A stretch of DNA of 64,000 nucleotides from Nymphaea colorata (GCF_008831285.2 NC_045144.1:1612001-1676000); one strand, 5' to 3'; counted from the first letter of the stretch, positions 27,301-41,500 are shown. The notes: generated by a model from the letters alone, not told the origin. Made by a program: numbers and translations.

Positions 27301-30300
27301 TGATTGACATCAATCTGACTTAAATAAGCCCGAAGTTCACGAATCTATTCAGTAGATATAGAGGCCTTGCCTCCACTAGATTTGGTATCCTCTGACACAG
27401 GCGTCTTCCCCCTAGAAGATCTCCCCTTGTTACCCATTTTTTCCGGATGAAGATCCCAATAGAAATCCACAGTATGGCCAGTCTTCTTGCAGTGAGTGCA
27501 TCTACGAAGAGGTTTGGGAGCACCTCCAGCACCACGACTAACAAGTGCAGACCTCTCATTATAGGATATGTGATCCCTCTTTCCCCCAGTAGTAACAAGC
27601 CTTCTCTGTTCTTCAGCCTCAACACGGGAGTAAACATCTTCAATACTGAAGGATTCTTCAGAATTAAGAATTTGACTCCTTATATTTTTGAATTCATCGT
27701 TTACTCCTGCTAAGAATAGGAATATCCTATTCTCCCACTCTTTGGCCACATAATGCATCTGGTCTTGAGGACAGTTCCAAGTATCATCTGAATGGTAGTC
27801 AAGATCTTCCTATTTGAATTTTAATGCGGCATAGAAATCTGCGACCGAGAGATCCCCTTGCCTTAGAGCATACACATCCTTCATCATTTGATACACATGA
27901 ACCTTCCTCTTCTTCTGGCCATACATTTGTTCCAAAATAATCCACATATCCCTCGCCGTCTTCTTACGAAGAATGAGAGATTGAATATTAGATGACACCA
28001 AATTTATAATCCAAGTTTTCACTTGGTTGTCCTCAAGAAACCAAGTATCCCAAGCCATACTATTTGCAGCAGGTTCAACCTTACCCCCATTCACATATGC
28101 AATACGGCCTCGACCAGCTATACCCATGGTGATGGCGGCAGACCACTTAAGATAGTTTTCCTTGGTAAAACGAATGGTAGTGACCTGAACAGGAACACTC
28201 TCGGTTCTATAAGCCCCGATGTCAGTCTGATCAGTGTTGACGGTTGAAAAGGAAGACGTTGCCATGATCACCAACCAGTCGGCAGCAACAAAAGGGAGAC
28301 ACCGACGTCAACAGAGGGCACTGTCAGCAGCAAGGACACCAGCGGCAGCAGAGGAGCGGCGAGAGCAGGACAGATGATGAAGGCAGGACGACGATCAGCA
28401 ATGAAGGCAGCGGCAGCAACAAAAAACAGGACGACAATCAGTGGCAGGGAGCTATTGCGGGCATTGCCAAGGTCTGGCGATGAAGGCAGCGGGCGTTCGG
28501 TGAAGGCAGCAGCACACGACAGCAAAAACAGGGCTGAACCAGCTTGCCGGACGATCCAGGGGTGACGCCGGAAGCAACGACAGATTAGCAGCAACAAAGA
28601 TCTCTGTGACAGATGAGCACCACCAGACGAAGGCAAACAGCAAGAGAGCCTCGGGCGACAACGGAGCACGGAGTGGCGGGCGATGGTGGTCGCTGGTCAA
28701 CGGGCGACGTTACGCGCTGGCAGAGGTAACAATGTCGGGGGAAGGAGAACGTCAAGCATGAGTGGGGCAGCGATGCTGGGCTGTAGGCAGAAACCAACGG
28801 CAACAGCAGAAGCGGCGGCAACAACAGGGGGCGCTGGGGGCAGAGGTTCCTTCAGCGACAGCAGCGGAGGAGCTTCACCGTAGACTCCACCGAGTGTTGA
28901 CGAAGGCAAAGAAAGCGAGCGGCAGTCTCGGGCGATGCTCGCAGAAGGTGCACCGTCGGGCACAGCAAACTTCGTCGGGGTCCATCGGAACTTCACGGGG
29001 ACAGAAAACTTTCACCAAACAGAGTCGAGAATTTTTTGTCAAATCTGAACAGTGATCTCAGAAACTGTTCGGCTCTGATACCATGTAGAAATAGTAAAAG
29101 CGAGAAGAACAACTGATGTAACGTGGAAAACCCTCAACAAGAGGGAGAAAAAACCACGGGTGAGGAGGTCGGTGCTCACTAGCCGCCAGACACTCTCTCT
29201 CTTAAAACTTCATTAACCACATAAATTAGGGTTACAAGTCTTTAAGTAAGGCCCAACAATGACTACAAGCTGGATCGGGTTTGGACCCAAACCCGGTCCC
29301 ATGACCCATCCTTACATGCTTCAACACACTCCAACTGATAAGTGATTATTCACACAAGGGTTCCAGCATAAACAAGCATGATAAACTGTGGCACAGGGTT
29401 TAATGCCTACCTTAGCAGCCAATGACAAGTTATCTCATAAGATTGTCATGTGGACATTCCTAAGGTGGTCTCTGATGCATGAGAATGCGAGATCAGACCA
29501 GCTTTATACTGCCACATGTGGGACCCACTGTGTGCAAGAAATTTGACTCAAAGCAATGCCCGGAACAGTGAGTGTCAATGTTCCTTCAGACAAAAATTTG
29601 TTGTTCCACCAATTAGCCACAGGTCCACAGCAAAACCATGGAGACAATTTTTGGATGTCTGGTTATGCATGTACAGCTAGGCACACAAGCCAATAATCAA
29701 GCTCAAGCAGGGCCAGCCAGAACTAAGCTCAAGCTAGATTTGATAAACAGTAATTATTCCCAAGCTCCACTCATTTAGGCACATAAATTATAACCAAATA
29801 AGCTCAACCTTGAGATGGCTCAACAACAAGCTTCTCAGGTTCCTACGAATGTTGGAGTTCATGTAACAGAGGAAAAGCAGGAAAGTAATGAAGATTCTAA
29901 AATGAATAAATAAAAAAAGAAATCACTGTCACAGACATTAACTCACTAGAGATTAGCAGACATATAAAAGATTATTCTGGAAAGTCATATAAAAACAGCA
30001 GGAGAACTGAATGCTAAAGAGACAAAAGAACCAAAAATGTTAATCAATTTCTGACACTAAAGAATCATTGGATGCTTGGTGTGATTGCAGAAAGACAGAT
30101 AACCAAAGAACTGAAGATCTGCATTTTCCTTGAACAGCAAAAGTCAAGGTAAAGGTAGGCCTTCTTTTGCAGGAAACTGATTGTGAAAGCAGAATGATAA
30201 AGGATGGGAACAAGATACTTTCTTCAAGTTCGTATGCAATTTCTTCATGTTTGAAACCAGCAAAATTGACAACGTTCAACACCATTAACATTAGGGCTTT

Positions 30301-33300
30301 AAAGAAGATTACAGGAGGAAGATGTTAGCGTATGGGGATCGGGTCTGTTCAGACCCGATCCATTCTCCTTGTATCCACACGCCTAAAGTTACTAGGCGGT
30401 GGCTCTCTTGTAATTTTTTATCTTTTTATGTACAAATCTGTTGTACCCTATTAGGGTTATTCTTTAATTAAAGATTAAGGAACGCAGGGCTAAGTTAAGC
30501 CGGCTGCTCCCTTTCCTCCATCGTCTTCTTTCATCCTCTCTTCTCAACATATCTGTTTTGCATACGGAGAGACAAGTACTTTGTGAAGATTCTTACATGG
30601 TATCAGAGACAGGTTGCATCGTCCTCCGGTGAGTGATTTCAGTTTGATGTGATTAGCCCTAATCTGCCCTAAATTCTTTCTTTTCTGGCGTGATCATCCC
30701 TCTTTTCAGTTTCTGCCCTAAATCTTGCGTGATTTGCCCTAATTGATTTGCCCTAATTGTCGTTGCCCTAAATCAATTATGGATCAGCCGACCCCCTCTC
30801 TTCTATCTTCCAGCTTTCTCTCCCAACTTATTTCACAAAAGCTGAATCATAGTAACTATTTGACTTGGAAACGTCAAATAGTCCCTTTTATCAAAAGTCA
30901 TAGACTCTACGGGCATATCGATGGGACCACTCCAGCACCTCCTATGTATATTGACCGTGAAGTGAAGAAAACCGTAGTGGGAGATCAAGCTGCTGGGGCT
31001 GCGGCTATGAGTGAAATCAGATTTGAATATGAAACCATTACTGAAAATAATCCTGAGTATGAAGCTTGGCTGGCTCACGACCAGTCTCTTGTTGCCTATA
31101 TTACTTCTACTTTGTCAGAGGAAGTATTAGGAGGTATTGATGATGATTTAACAGCCCTAGAGTTGTGGTCTACCCTTGCCACCACGTATTCTCAAGTATC
31201 CGAAGCACGTTTTCTGCAGTTAAGAAGGCAATTTCAGGACATCAAGCGTGGGACGCGTACTGTTTTGGAATATTTGAATGAAATTAAAAGTGTAAGTGAT
31301 CAACTTGCTGCCATTGGACATCCCGTCAGCGACAAGGACAAAGTGCAACAAGCCTTGAGTGGATTGGGAACAGATTTTGATATTTTTTGCACAGCCTTGG
31401 AAGTCCTACCTATTCTTCCATCTTTCGAAGATCTCAAGGCTAAGTTATTTCAACACGAAGCTAGTCGTGTTCAGCGACAGAATTTGATTCCTTCCAACAG
31501 TCACAATGTACTGATCACAGGGACACATGCATTGGAAGGGAATCGCACTCGTACTTGGATTCCTCAGGCAGGAATGGGAAGAGGGATTCTCCCAACACCA
31601 CAGGGCATGAATACTACATCTGCCACATCTAGAAGGGTTCCGACTTGTTTCTATTGCAACAAGAGGGGGCATGTAAAGTCAGAATGTTGGCACAACCCGC
31701 AGAACAAAAATAATCAGATTAGACGTGAGAACAAGGCAGCAGCAGGGTCAGCTTCATCATCATCTGGATCTAATGTTTCAGCAGACGTACAACAACTCCT
31801 CATGACAGCCCTGTCTAAGCTTCATTTGAAACAAAACGAGCAAGGAGAATGGTATGTGGACTCTGGAGCAGCAGCCCATGTTACTGGTGACGCAGGTAAT
31901 CTCTCTAGTGCTCTCCCTTATTTAGATAAAGGCTCAGTTGTCACGGGAGATGGTTCCCATCACACAATATCACACATTGGAAATGTACAAATTTCTATGG
32001 GCTCTTCTTCGATTCCATTAAAGAATGTTCTTGTTGTTCCAAGTGTCAAGAAAAATATTATTTCAGTGTCCAAGCTTATTGATGATACTCAATCCTCTGT
32101 TGAATTCACACCCTCTTCTGTTTATGTCAATGATGCTCGAACCAAGAAGACATTCGCTGAGGGCACTCGCAAAGGAGATATGTATGTCCTTGAAGGAGCT
32201 CCACAGATGTCAAAATCTCACCCTTCCGATTCATGTTTTCCAAGTCATAGTGAAGTCAATGTCACAGAGTATAATAAACCATCCATTTGGCATGGTCGGT
32301 TAGCTCATTGTAGTCAATCTTTTGTTCGAAGTCTTGTTGCAGACGGGCTCTTAGATAAGTCCAGTCTGAGTTCTGTCAGTGAGTCCAGCATGTGCTCGAG
32401 TTGTCATATCTGTAAGAGCCATGCCCTTCCTTTTCAATTAATAAATAAAAGAGCTCCAAAGGTTTTTGACACCATATATTCTGATTTTTGGGGGCCTGCT
32501 CCAGTTCCTTCTTCTTCTGGGAGTAGATACTATGTCATTTTTGTTGACTCATATTCCCGATATACTTGGATCCATTTCATGAAACACAAATCAGAAGTTT
32601 TTCGCCTATTCACTCAATTTCATGCCTTAGTTCAAAATAAATATTCCAGTAATATTGTGCATTTTCAATGTGATGGTGGTGGTGAATTTATTTCTAATGA
32701 ATTTACTGAGTACTTACTAGATAATGGGATCACTAGACAAATTTCATGTCCGCATACACCTCAGCAAAACGGAATTGCTGAAAGGAAACATAGGCATATT
32801 GTTGAAAGTGCACTTAGCATGATGCATGAAACAGACTTACCTATGACATTGTGGACCGAGGCTTTCCATACGGCTGTACATGTTATAAATCGATTGCCAT
32901 TGGCTTTGCTTGATGGAAAATCACCATTTTTTCTTTTACACCAAGAGCAGCCACGTTATGAGGAGTTGCGTGTTTTTGGATGTGTGTGCTATGTGCATGT
33001 TGATGTTTCCTTGCGAAACAAATTTCAAGATCGTGCTGTTTTATGTAGATTTATAGGGTATGCTGAAAATTACAAGGGTTATAGGTGTTACAATCCTAAA
33101 ACTGGGCGTGTACATATTTCACGGCATGTTGTATTTGATGAGAACAGGTTACAGGATCCCAAGGCTACTTCTGTGACACTCAAGGACAAAAATGAAGTTT
33201 ATGATACTTGGCTTCATGCTGAAATCTTAAGACAAGGGGCAGCAATGTTGACTGAGCACAATGAGCAAGTTGTTAATGAGCCCGAGACATCTGTAAGTAG

Positions 33301-35495
33301 TTCCTTGGGCAGCACTACTTCCTTGGACAGCATGCCTTCATCTTCTCAGCCCAGTGAGCCACCTATGCATAATCGGTTCTCAGGCCTGGTGTATTCTAGG
33401 CGATCAGTTCCTACTGCAGTTCCACGCCAATCACACCGCGTGCGACATCCTATTGATAGATGGGTGAGCTATAACAGTTTTTCTTTGGATTTTCAGCTGT
33501 TTATGACAGAAGTCAGCAAAAAGGTGGAACCAACATCTTATCACAATGCGAGTAAGGAAAAATGTTGGGTTGAAGCTATGAATGAGGAAATGGCAGCCTT
33601 GCATAAATGTCAGACTTGGCAGATTGTCCCTCGTCCAGCTGATAAGAATGTTGTGGGATCCAAATGGGTTTATAAACTGAAATATAAACCAGATGGTAGC
33701 ATTGATCGGTATAAAGCACGACTTGTGGCGCGCGGTTTCACTCAGCAATATGGGGAAGATTATGATGAAACATTCAGTCCAGTCATCAAGATGGGAACAA
33801 TCCGTGTCATTATTTCTCTTGCAGTCTCGTATGGATGGTCTCTCTATCAGTTAGATGTCAAAAATGCTTTTCTTCATGGAATTCTTAAGGAAGAGGTATA
33901 CATGGAGCAACCTCCCGGCTACACTACTCATGATTCTCAAAAATGGGTTTGCAAATTACACAAGTCTCTATATGGGTTGAAGCAAGCTTCTAGGTCATGG
34001 TTTGATCGTTTTTCTCATCACATACAACAAATTGGTTTTCTCCGCAGCTCTCTCGATCACTCTTTGTTTATCTATCGTACTGGAGAAGCTACCACCTGGT
34101 TACTTATCTATGTTGATGATATTGTTATAACTGGGAATTCTTCTTCACATATATCTTATGTTAAAGGTATGTTGAAGCAAGAGTTCAAGATGAAGGATCT
34201 GGGAGAATTACGATATTTTTTGGGTGTCGAACTTGACAGGACGAATGATAGTTTGACTCTTACACAGCACAAGTATACCCTTGATGTTTTGGATAGGGCA
34301 GGTATGACTAATTGCAAACCCATCACTACCCCCAGTGTTCTGAATACTAAATTGACTGCATCTGATGGAACTGCTGCATATTCCAATCCCACATTCTATC
34401 GCAGCATTGTTGGTATGTTACAATACCTTACCTTTACTCGCTCAGACATAGTATATGCTGTAAATCAGATTTCTCAGTTCATGCATGCACCCACTGAAGG
34501 GCATATGGATGCTGCTAAGCGGATCCTACGGTATCTCAAAGCTACTCTTGGAGATGGACTAGTCTACACCAAATGTTCCAATGTTTCTCTTGGACATAGC
34601 ATATATACATATACTGATGCCGACTGGGCAGGCGATCCCGATGACCGACGATCAGTTTCAGGTTTCTGTCTCTTTCTTGATTCTAATCTCATTTGTTGGA
34701 GCAGTAAGAAGCAGCGTGCTGTTGCACGATCTAGCACTGAGGCAGAATATAGAGCAATGGCTGCAGGGACGGCTGAAGCGTCATGGTTACGTCATTTACT
34801 TGGAGAGCTCAATCTTCCTATTGTTCGGTCATCATTACTATGTGACAATCAAAGTGCGATAAAAATTGCTTTCAATCCCATTTTGCATAATCGCACCAAA
34901 CATATAGAGATTGATCAACATTTCATTCGACAGAAGGTTGAAGAAGCCGAGATCTTGCCTACTTATATATCTACCAATGAACAGATAGCTGATCTTTTTA
35001 CCAAAGGTCTCACAGGGCAGCATTTTTGGGATTTGAAGAACAAGTTGTGCATGATCAAATCTCATGCACAACTTGAGGGGAGCTGTTAGCGTATGGGGAT
35101 CGGGTCTGTTCAGACCCGATCCATTCTCCTTATATCCACACGCCTAAAGTTACTAGGCGGTGGCTCTCTTGTAATTTTTTATCTTTTTATGTACAAATCT
35201 GTTGTACCCTATTAGGGTTATTCTTTAATTAAAAGATTAAGGAACGCAGGGCTAAGTTAAGCCGGCTGCTCCCTTTCCTCTATCGTCTTCTTTCATCCTC
35301 TCTTCTCAACATATCTGTTTTGCATACGGAGAGACAAGTACTTTGTGAAGATTCTTACAGAAGAGAGAGGGAATGGAGAGGGGCAGGATCTAAAAGAAGA
35401 AAAAGGGAGAAAATGCAGCCTAAGATGAATCATTCATGTTTGCATGTGAGAGAAAAAATGAACGGTTTCCCTTAAAATTTTAAAACAACATATAT

Positions 35496-35544
<49 letters not shown>

Positions 35545-38500
35545 TTTTTTATTTATATTTCTTCAGTTCATATAACTCAAACTTGGTGCAATAAATTACT
35601 CAAGCTCGACGTGCTCAAGTGGAGTTGAGCTCAAATTACTTGACCTATCCATGAGTCCTACTGCTAGGAAAACCTGCACCAAAGGATGATCTGCCACACC
35701 GTCTGACAGCCCAGTGCCAAGGTGAGTACTCATTCCTCTTCCTTCTTCCTCAACCTTGTTACATTAGTTGATATAACAGATGTCCTTTTTATTATTCTGT
35801 GTGATTATATTCCTTTGATCTTAAGCAATAATCTAGATTGTTTACATGCAGTCACTTGGTGAGTTGATTCTTGAAGCCTCTACTTTATCCTTTGTTTCAA
35901 GGCTTCATACTTTAATGATAGAAAAGAATTGCATGATTGTCTTCACAGTTCAATTAGAATGTAGCTTACAACAAAGAAGATAAAACAGTTCACTCATCCT
36001 TGGTCATGCTAAACTAGTTCATATCAATCTAAGACTTTGTCAAATAAAGTGACTTTATAGACAAACCTGACGATGGACCATCCTACATACTGAACGCTCT
36101 AGGTCTGACAATACCTGCAAAATCAAGTAGGGACCAATAGATGTAAAATAAGGTACTCAATTATGTTAATTCTTAAAACATGATCAATCGTATAATATGA
36201 AAAAAGAAAATACCCGAAGAAGATACGAACACATTAGGACTCAATCTGCTATAGTGATAACAAAATTTTCTACAGTAATAATAAGCAAGCCAAGCTGTTC
36301 ATGAATACTAGGAGTGACCAAAGTTTTCCTGTTCAAATAATACTGATGAATGAACAAATTATGCTCACACTATAATATTTCTCACAGACTACTCAACCTT
36401 TCACAGGGTATCTTATCTTTTCGTCACTCATTATGTTTTAGCAACCAATACAAATCTCACTACGGGCAACCATAATGAGTTTATGAATAAATTAAACATG
36501 TGCATTCCCCTTGTCAACTCGTGACTGCAAGTAGAAATATTGCTACTCCTAAAGCTAACTTGAGGTAACCAGACAAAAGGAACAGAAAAAAGGTCACCAT
36601 ACCTTTGACATGGAGGTTAAAATGTCGGCAATAAAAAAATCTGCAAATGTTATTGGCTGCATTAGCATAAACAAATTCATAATACAAAGTGAGACAAGCC
36701 ATTCCTAAATGAGAAAAAAAGAGCTACTTATGAACATAGTGAATCTAACAAAGAACTGAATCCAACAAAAAGAACCAAATTTCTTACAAGCTAAACATGA
36801 GAAAGTCCAAGAATTGATGAAAAGTCAGTCATCAATTAGTGATAAGTATGAACGAACAGCTGTCAATGACAACTCAATGATCATAATCAAATGTAATACT
36901 CAAAAATTTTCTCAATGGAAAGGAGGAAACATAGACCAAAGGAAAGAAGCACAAACTCAACGTAGAATAGAAATCATGCATACTGGTCGTCTTTCTACTC
37001 TCCCTTCAATCTCAACTATTACCTCCATTTACAGCACTAACACGTGAAGGATTGAAAATTCCCAGAAAACAAAAAGATAGGAATGCAGGACACAATTTTT
37101 CCTCTTTAACTAACAAAATTAAGAGAACTTAATTGATAGATTTTGGGTATCGAACTATAACCCAACCCATGATCAGTTTCAGCAAGGGAAATGTTAAGAG
37201 AGAGAACAAGAAAAGAGAAACGAGGAAGGGAGGTGAGTGCACACATTCTCACGCAAACCCATTTATATAATGATCCTTCTACACAATTTACAAGAATCTA
37301 GAATGAAGCAACCACAATAATCTAGAGTGTAGAGTGAACTAAACACAATACTCTACAGTCTACAATGAAACAATTACAAAAGTTACAATCATGACCCTGC
37401 CTAGATAAATGTGATCAGACATAGTTAGACGTGGTGGATCTGGATCAAATTAGACCCAACATCTTATCATCCTCCCTCAAGTTATATATGGTTTTGCACC
37501 ATGTATGACTTGCCTTTTAGAGACTAGAATCATTGCTTCGTTAGTCCCTTGGTAAATAAGTCGACGACTTGTTCATCTGTACGAACATAAATAGGTTGAA
37601 TCTCCTTGTCTTCCACCTTTTGTCTAATAAAAGGATAATCAATGATCAATCTCAATATGATTTGTTCAATCATGTTGTATGAGATTAAAAGCAATGTTTA
37701 TACCACTTTGATTATCGCACATTAACATTGATATTTTAATCTTTTCTCCAATGTCCTCTAGAAAATGTCTAACCCATATAACTTCAACAATACCTGCAAC
37801 CAAACATTTGTATTTAGCTTCAGTGTTGGATCCTGCCACTGCCTTTTGCTTTCAACAGCTCCAAGACACAAGGTTACGTCCAACGAAAATACAAAAAGCC
37901 AGAAAATAGACTTTCTTTGATCAAGATCTCCAGTCCAATCTGCATCTATGAATGTCATAAGTTGATGTCCAACAGTTATATTTCCACTCTTACTATAAAC
38001 TAAGTCATCTCCTGCTGTCCTTTTTAGATATCTTAATATTCTTTTGACAGCATCCATGTGAATGTCTGTAGGTGCATGCATAAATTGAGATACTTGATTC
38101 AAAACATATAATAATATTTGGTTTGGTGAATGTAAGATATTGGAATGCCCCAACAATGCTTTCATATTGTGTAAGATCTTCATATAACTCCTCGTCCTGA
38201 GCACTTAGTCATTGATTTAAAACACTAGGAGTTCCAACATGCTTACAATTAGACATCTGTTTTTTCAGTAGATCCAACGTGTATTTTTGTTGTGTCAATG
38301 CGAGGCGATCATTGTGCCTATCAATCTCCACTCTAAGAAATAATCGTAAATCATCAATCTCTTTAATTTTGAAGTTTTGCATAATCAAAGCTTTAGTGTC
38401 TCATATGTGTTTTTTAGAATTTCCTATGATAACAATATCATCAACATATATAAGAAGTAAAGAAAATATGTTTTCATTTCGATAAATGAAAAGAAATGAT

Positions 38501-41500
38501 CTAGAGAACATCTCTAAAAACCACATTCTTGAATCTTACATGAGCAACTGTCAAACCATTTGTGTGAAGTCTATTTGAGTCCATAAATATATTTTCTTAG
38601 TCTACAAACCCACGCATGAGAGTCACCTTTCATATATCCTGGAGGTCATTCCATATATACTTCCTCCCTTTGTAAAGAAAAGCATTCTTTCTGTCCATTT
38701 GATGTAGTATCCATCCATATTCAACTAGCAATGATATAATCACGCGGATCGTTCCCATTTTGATCACAGGGCTGAATGTCTCATCATAATCTTGTCCATA
38801 TTGCTGTGTGAAGCCTCGTGCCACCAATCTTGCCTTGTATCTTTTAACATTGCCATCAGGTTTATATTTGACTTTATAAATCCATTTCGGTCCTACTATA
38901 TTCTTTTCTTTGGGTCTAGGAACAATTTTCCATGTCTCACATTCATGGGGTGCATCTATTTCTTCATTCATTGCCCTGATCCAATGTGACGGCTTGGATG
39001 CTTCCTCAAAAGAAGTAGGTTCATCTTGCTTTATAACTTGAGGTATAAAGAGCTGAAAAACTAAGGAAAAACTATCATAACTTACCCATCAAAGAATGGG
39101 GTGTCGCACTCGCTCAAATCTTCCAACAGGCTGATCATCATAGACTTTATCAAAAGAAGAGATCAGATTGCCATCTATCCCTCTTTTCTGACGAGTGTAA
39201 ACCTATCCTGAAAATCGACATGAATCATTGTTTTCTCCTTCTTTCATAGATGGAATGTGTAACGCTCGTTTTGTTTTTGGACAGGTCGGGTCGGATCGGG
39301 ACCCAGACCCGCAATTTACCCGCGTAAGAGCCCGACGAGGGCTGTTCTCCCTCGTCCTCCTCTCGCTCCCCCCCTTCGTTGCCTCTCTCGTTGTTAGGGA
39401 GTTCCACGCGAAAAAGAAGCAGGCGGTCGCGGGTGACAGAGGCGACGCGCGGGCTAACGGAGGAAGGGCGGCGGCGGTGCTGCTCTGGTAAGCCCTCCCA
39501 ACCTCTCTCTGCCTCTTCTTCGCCTCTTTTCCTTCTTCTCTTTCTCCTCCTCCCTCTCTCGTTGCTTTCTGTCGACTCCCCTTCTGTCCCTCGCTCTTCT
39601 CTGTCATCTCCCTCTCTACTCCAAGCTTCCTCATGACAGCTCTCATGTCCCCTCACTCACCCTCACTCTCCCACCTGCTCTCTCTTTTCTCTCACTCACT
39701 CTCACCCTCACTGCCCTTCTTTCCCATTTCAGTCCGAACCCTCCCTCTCTGCCAGCGCCTTTTTCCTCATTCGTTTTCAGTTTCCCACACCACCACCGAG
39801 GGCCTCTTATAATGACAGACCCCTTTTTGAACTCCCTTTGGTCGATTTTTGACTCGTTATGGCTTTTTGGTCATTGTGCAGCTTGAGAATGCACCTTTCC
39901 CCTCATAGGAGTGAGGTGAATGCGTTGGTGGTGGCAGCATTGAGGGATTCTAGCCGTTTGGGGGCCTTTCGAACGCTTGAGGTGGCTGTCGGGAGGATTA
40001 CAGCAGTTTAGACTAAAATTGGGGTGAGCAAGGCCTAATCGAGCCTAGATTATTGAATATTATCTATTAGGGCATGTATAATTATTGTGTAAGCATGCTA
40101 GAATTGATGATTTGGGATGCATGTTAGCGACTTTGCTTTTTGGGGAAAGTGTAGGATTAATGTTGGAGAAGCGATGATTCATGTCTATAAGGATCTTTTA
40201 AGCATGATGAGTTAATTTTCGAAGCAATAGGGAAGCATGGTAGAGGTTGTGATGCTGTGGGGAAAGATTTAGAACCGTCTTAGTGTGCTCGTGGCACATG
40301 CCTTTGTGAACGGGTGTATCTTGGAGTTATTTGGGGGAAAAGTATACGTTAGTTGGATGTGACTGTGGGGTTGACGTCTAGATTAAAGAAAGCATTTAAG
40401 AATGTGTTGTGATGGATTGATCGATGCTTTGAGTCTTGATGTTTGGTGGCAACGTCTAGAAGTTGGTGGAAGCCTATTGGAGGGCTTGTAGGTCGACACT
40501 ACCGTGGACACCCTCTTGAGGCGATGACATGTGCCTTAATGAATTTGTTTTATATTTGTTTGGGTTGCTTAACTAACTAGTAGAAATCTGATCTTTTGTT
40601 TATGTCTGCAGGTACACCGGGCCCGTCCCGTCGACCTTGAGCTATCGGATTCGAAGCTCGAGGAATTTTGAAGAGTTTGTGAGCGCGCCACAGGTATGGC
40701 GGCATTCCAGGCAAATGTGTGAATGTGTGTTCTTAGGAACGTGGGATCCTAGGATTGTGATGTGAATTGATTGATTGTTGTGTGAATGAATGTATGTATG
40801 CTTGCACATGATTTGATATATGATATGATTTGTTTTGAAAGGCTATTAGGAGTTTGTTTTGAAAATGTTACGTATTTGCATGTGCATGCTAGAATTGACA
40901 ACTGTTTAGGACAGATGAGGTGGGGTATCGAGTCGAGTGTCTCCTCGACCCCAATTGTGCATTAGAGAGCATCCTAGAATGATAACTGCATAGGACAGCT
41001 ACGAGCCAATCACAGATCGAGACTACTCTTTGTGGTTTGGCTAAGTTTTTCAAAGATGTGATTGATGTGTTAGTGATGCGAATGTTTTGTTTTGTTGCAT
41101 ACACATTGTTGCGAGCAATGATGCAAATGAATGAATTGGAGGGTAGTTGTACCCGTATTGTATGACGGCTAGCAATGACTGTTAATGTTATGTGTAGACC
41201 TCGTGGAAGGCAATTGGAGGTGTGGGTGCACTCGTGAAGTGTAGCAACCTCATAAGCTAGCCAGTCATCTTGTGAATGTGTAATTATAATGATAAGAATG
41301 AATGAATAAGAGATGAGAGACCAGTGGGATGTGGCTATGTGTTTGGGAGACGTCCCGCTTTTGCCACTGGTCTCGCATGTTCGGAGCGCAGGCGGTGCAA
41401 GGCCCCAGGGTTCGGTTGTGTGTTGTGCTTGGAGCGTTGGGCTCCCGCCTTCCCAACCTGAGTGTCCTAGGGAAGGCTGAGTATCTCTCCTTGGAATTCA

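Larger units (their letters stand above)
23387..29326 (-). mobile_element. Copia B: near-complete LTR retrotransposon
   Basis: Two 243-bp LTRs (23387-23629, 29084-29326) with target duplication CACTC (23382-23386, 29327-29331). On the minus strand they start TGTTGAAGCATG and end TATTTCTACA. The primer site complementary to initiator-Met tRNA is at 29071-29083; the purine tract (plus strand CTCCCCCTCAAG) begins at 23630. About 11 LTR differences by eye, so about 95% identity. At 5.9 kb it keeps all domains in order with only a few breaks. It inserted 183 bp from the edge of copia C. Confidence 0.94.
30323..35359 (+). mobile_element. Copia E: young, structurally intact Ty1/copia retrotransposon
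   Basis: LTRs at 30323-30597 (275 bp) and 35084-35359 (276 bp) differ by about two substitutions and one A indel. The 5-bp target duplication GAAGA is perfect (30318-30322, 35360-35364). TGGTATCAGAGAC follows the 5' LTR and the purine-rich CTTGAGGGGAGC precedes the 3' LTR. One uninterrupted gag-pol frame fills the centre. All parts needed for autonomous movement are visible, so this may be a live or recently live copy. It sits in the 17.6-kb EXS intron, antisense to the gene. Confidence 0.97.

Noticed and set aside
28268-29055. Alanine/serine/leucine-rich frames as genes
   Set aside because: They fall in the copia B leader, which has open frames on both strands because of its GC content.
30040-30291. 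83-residue minus-strand frame as an additional EXS exon
   Set aside because: The exons at 36067-36114 and 18312-18462 already join seamlessly in the conserved protein, leaving no residues to place.
39203-39656. Charged Arg/Glu-rich frames (119-147 residues) as a nuclear protein
   Set aside because: They are products of a CT/GA-rich tract in the solo LTR, open in several frames on both strands.
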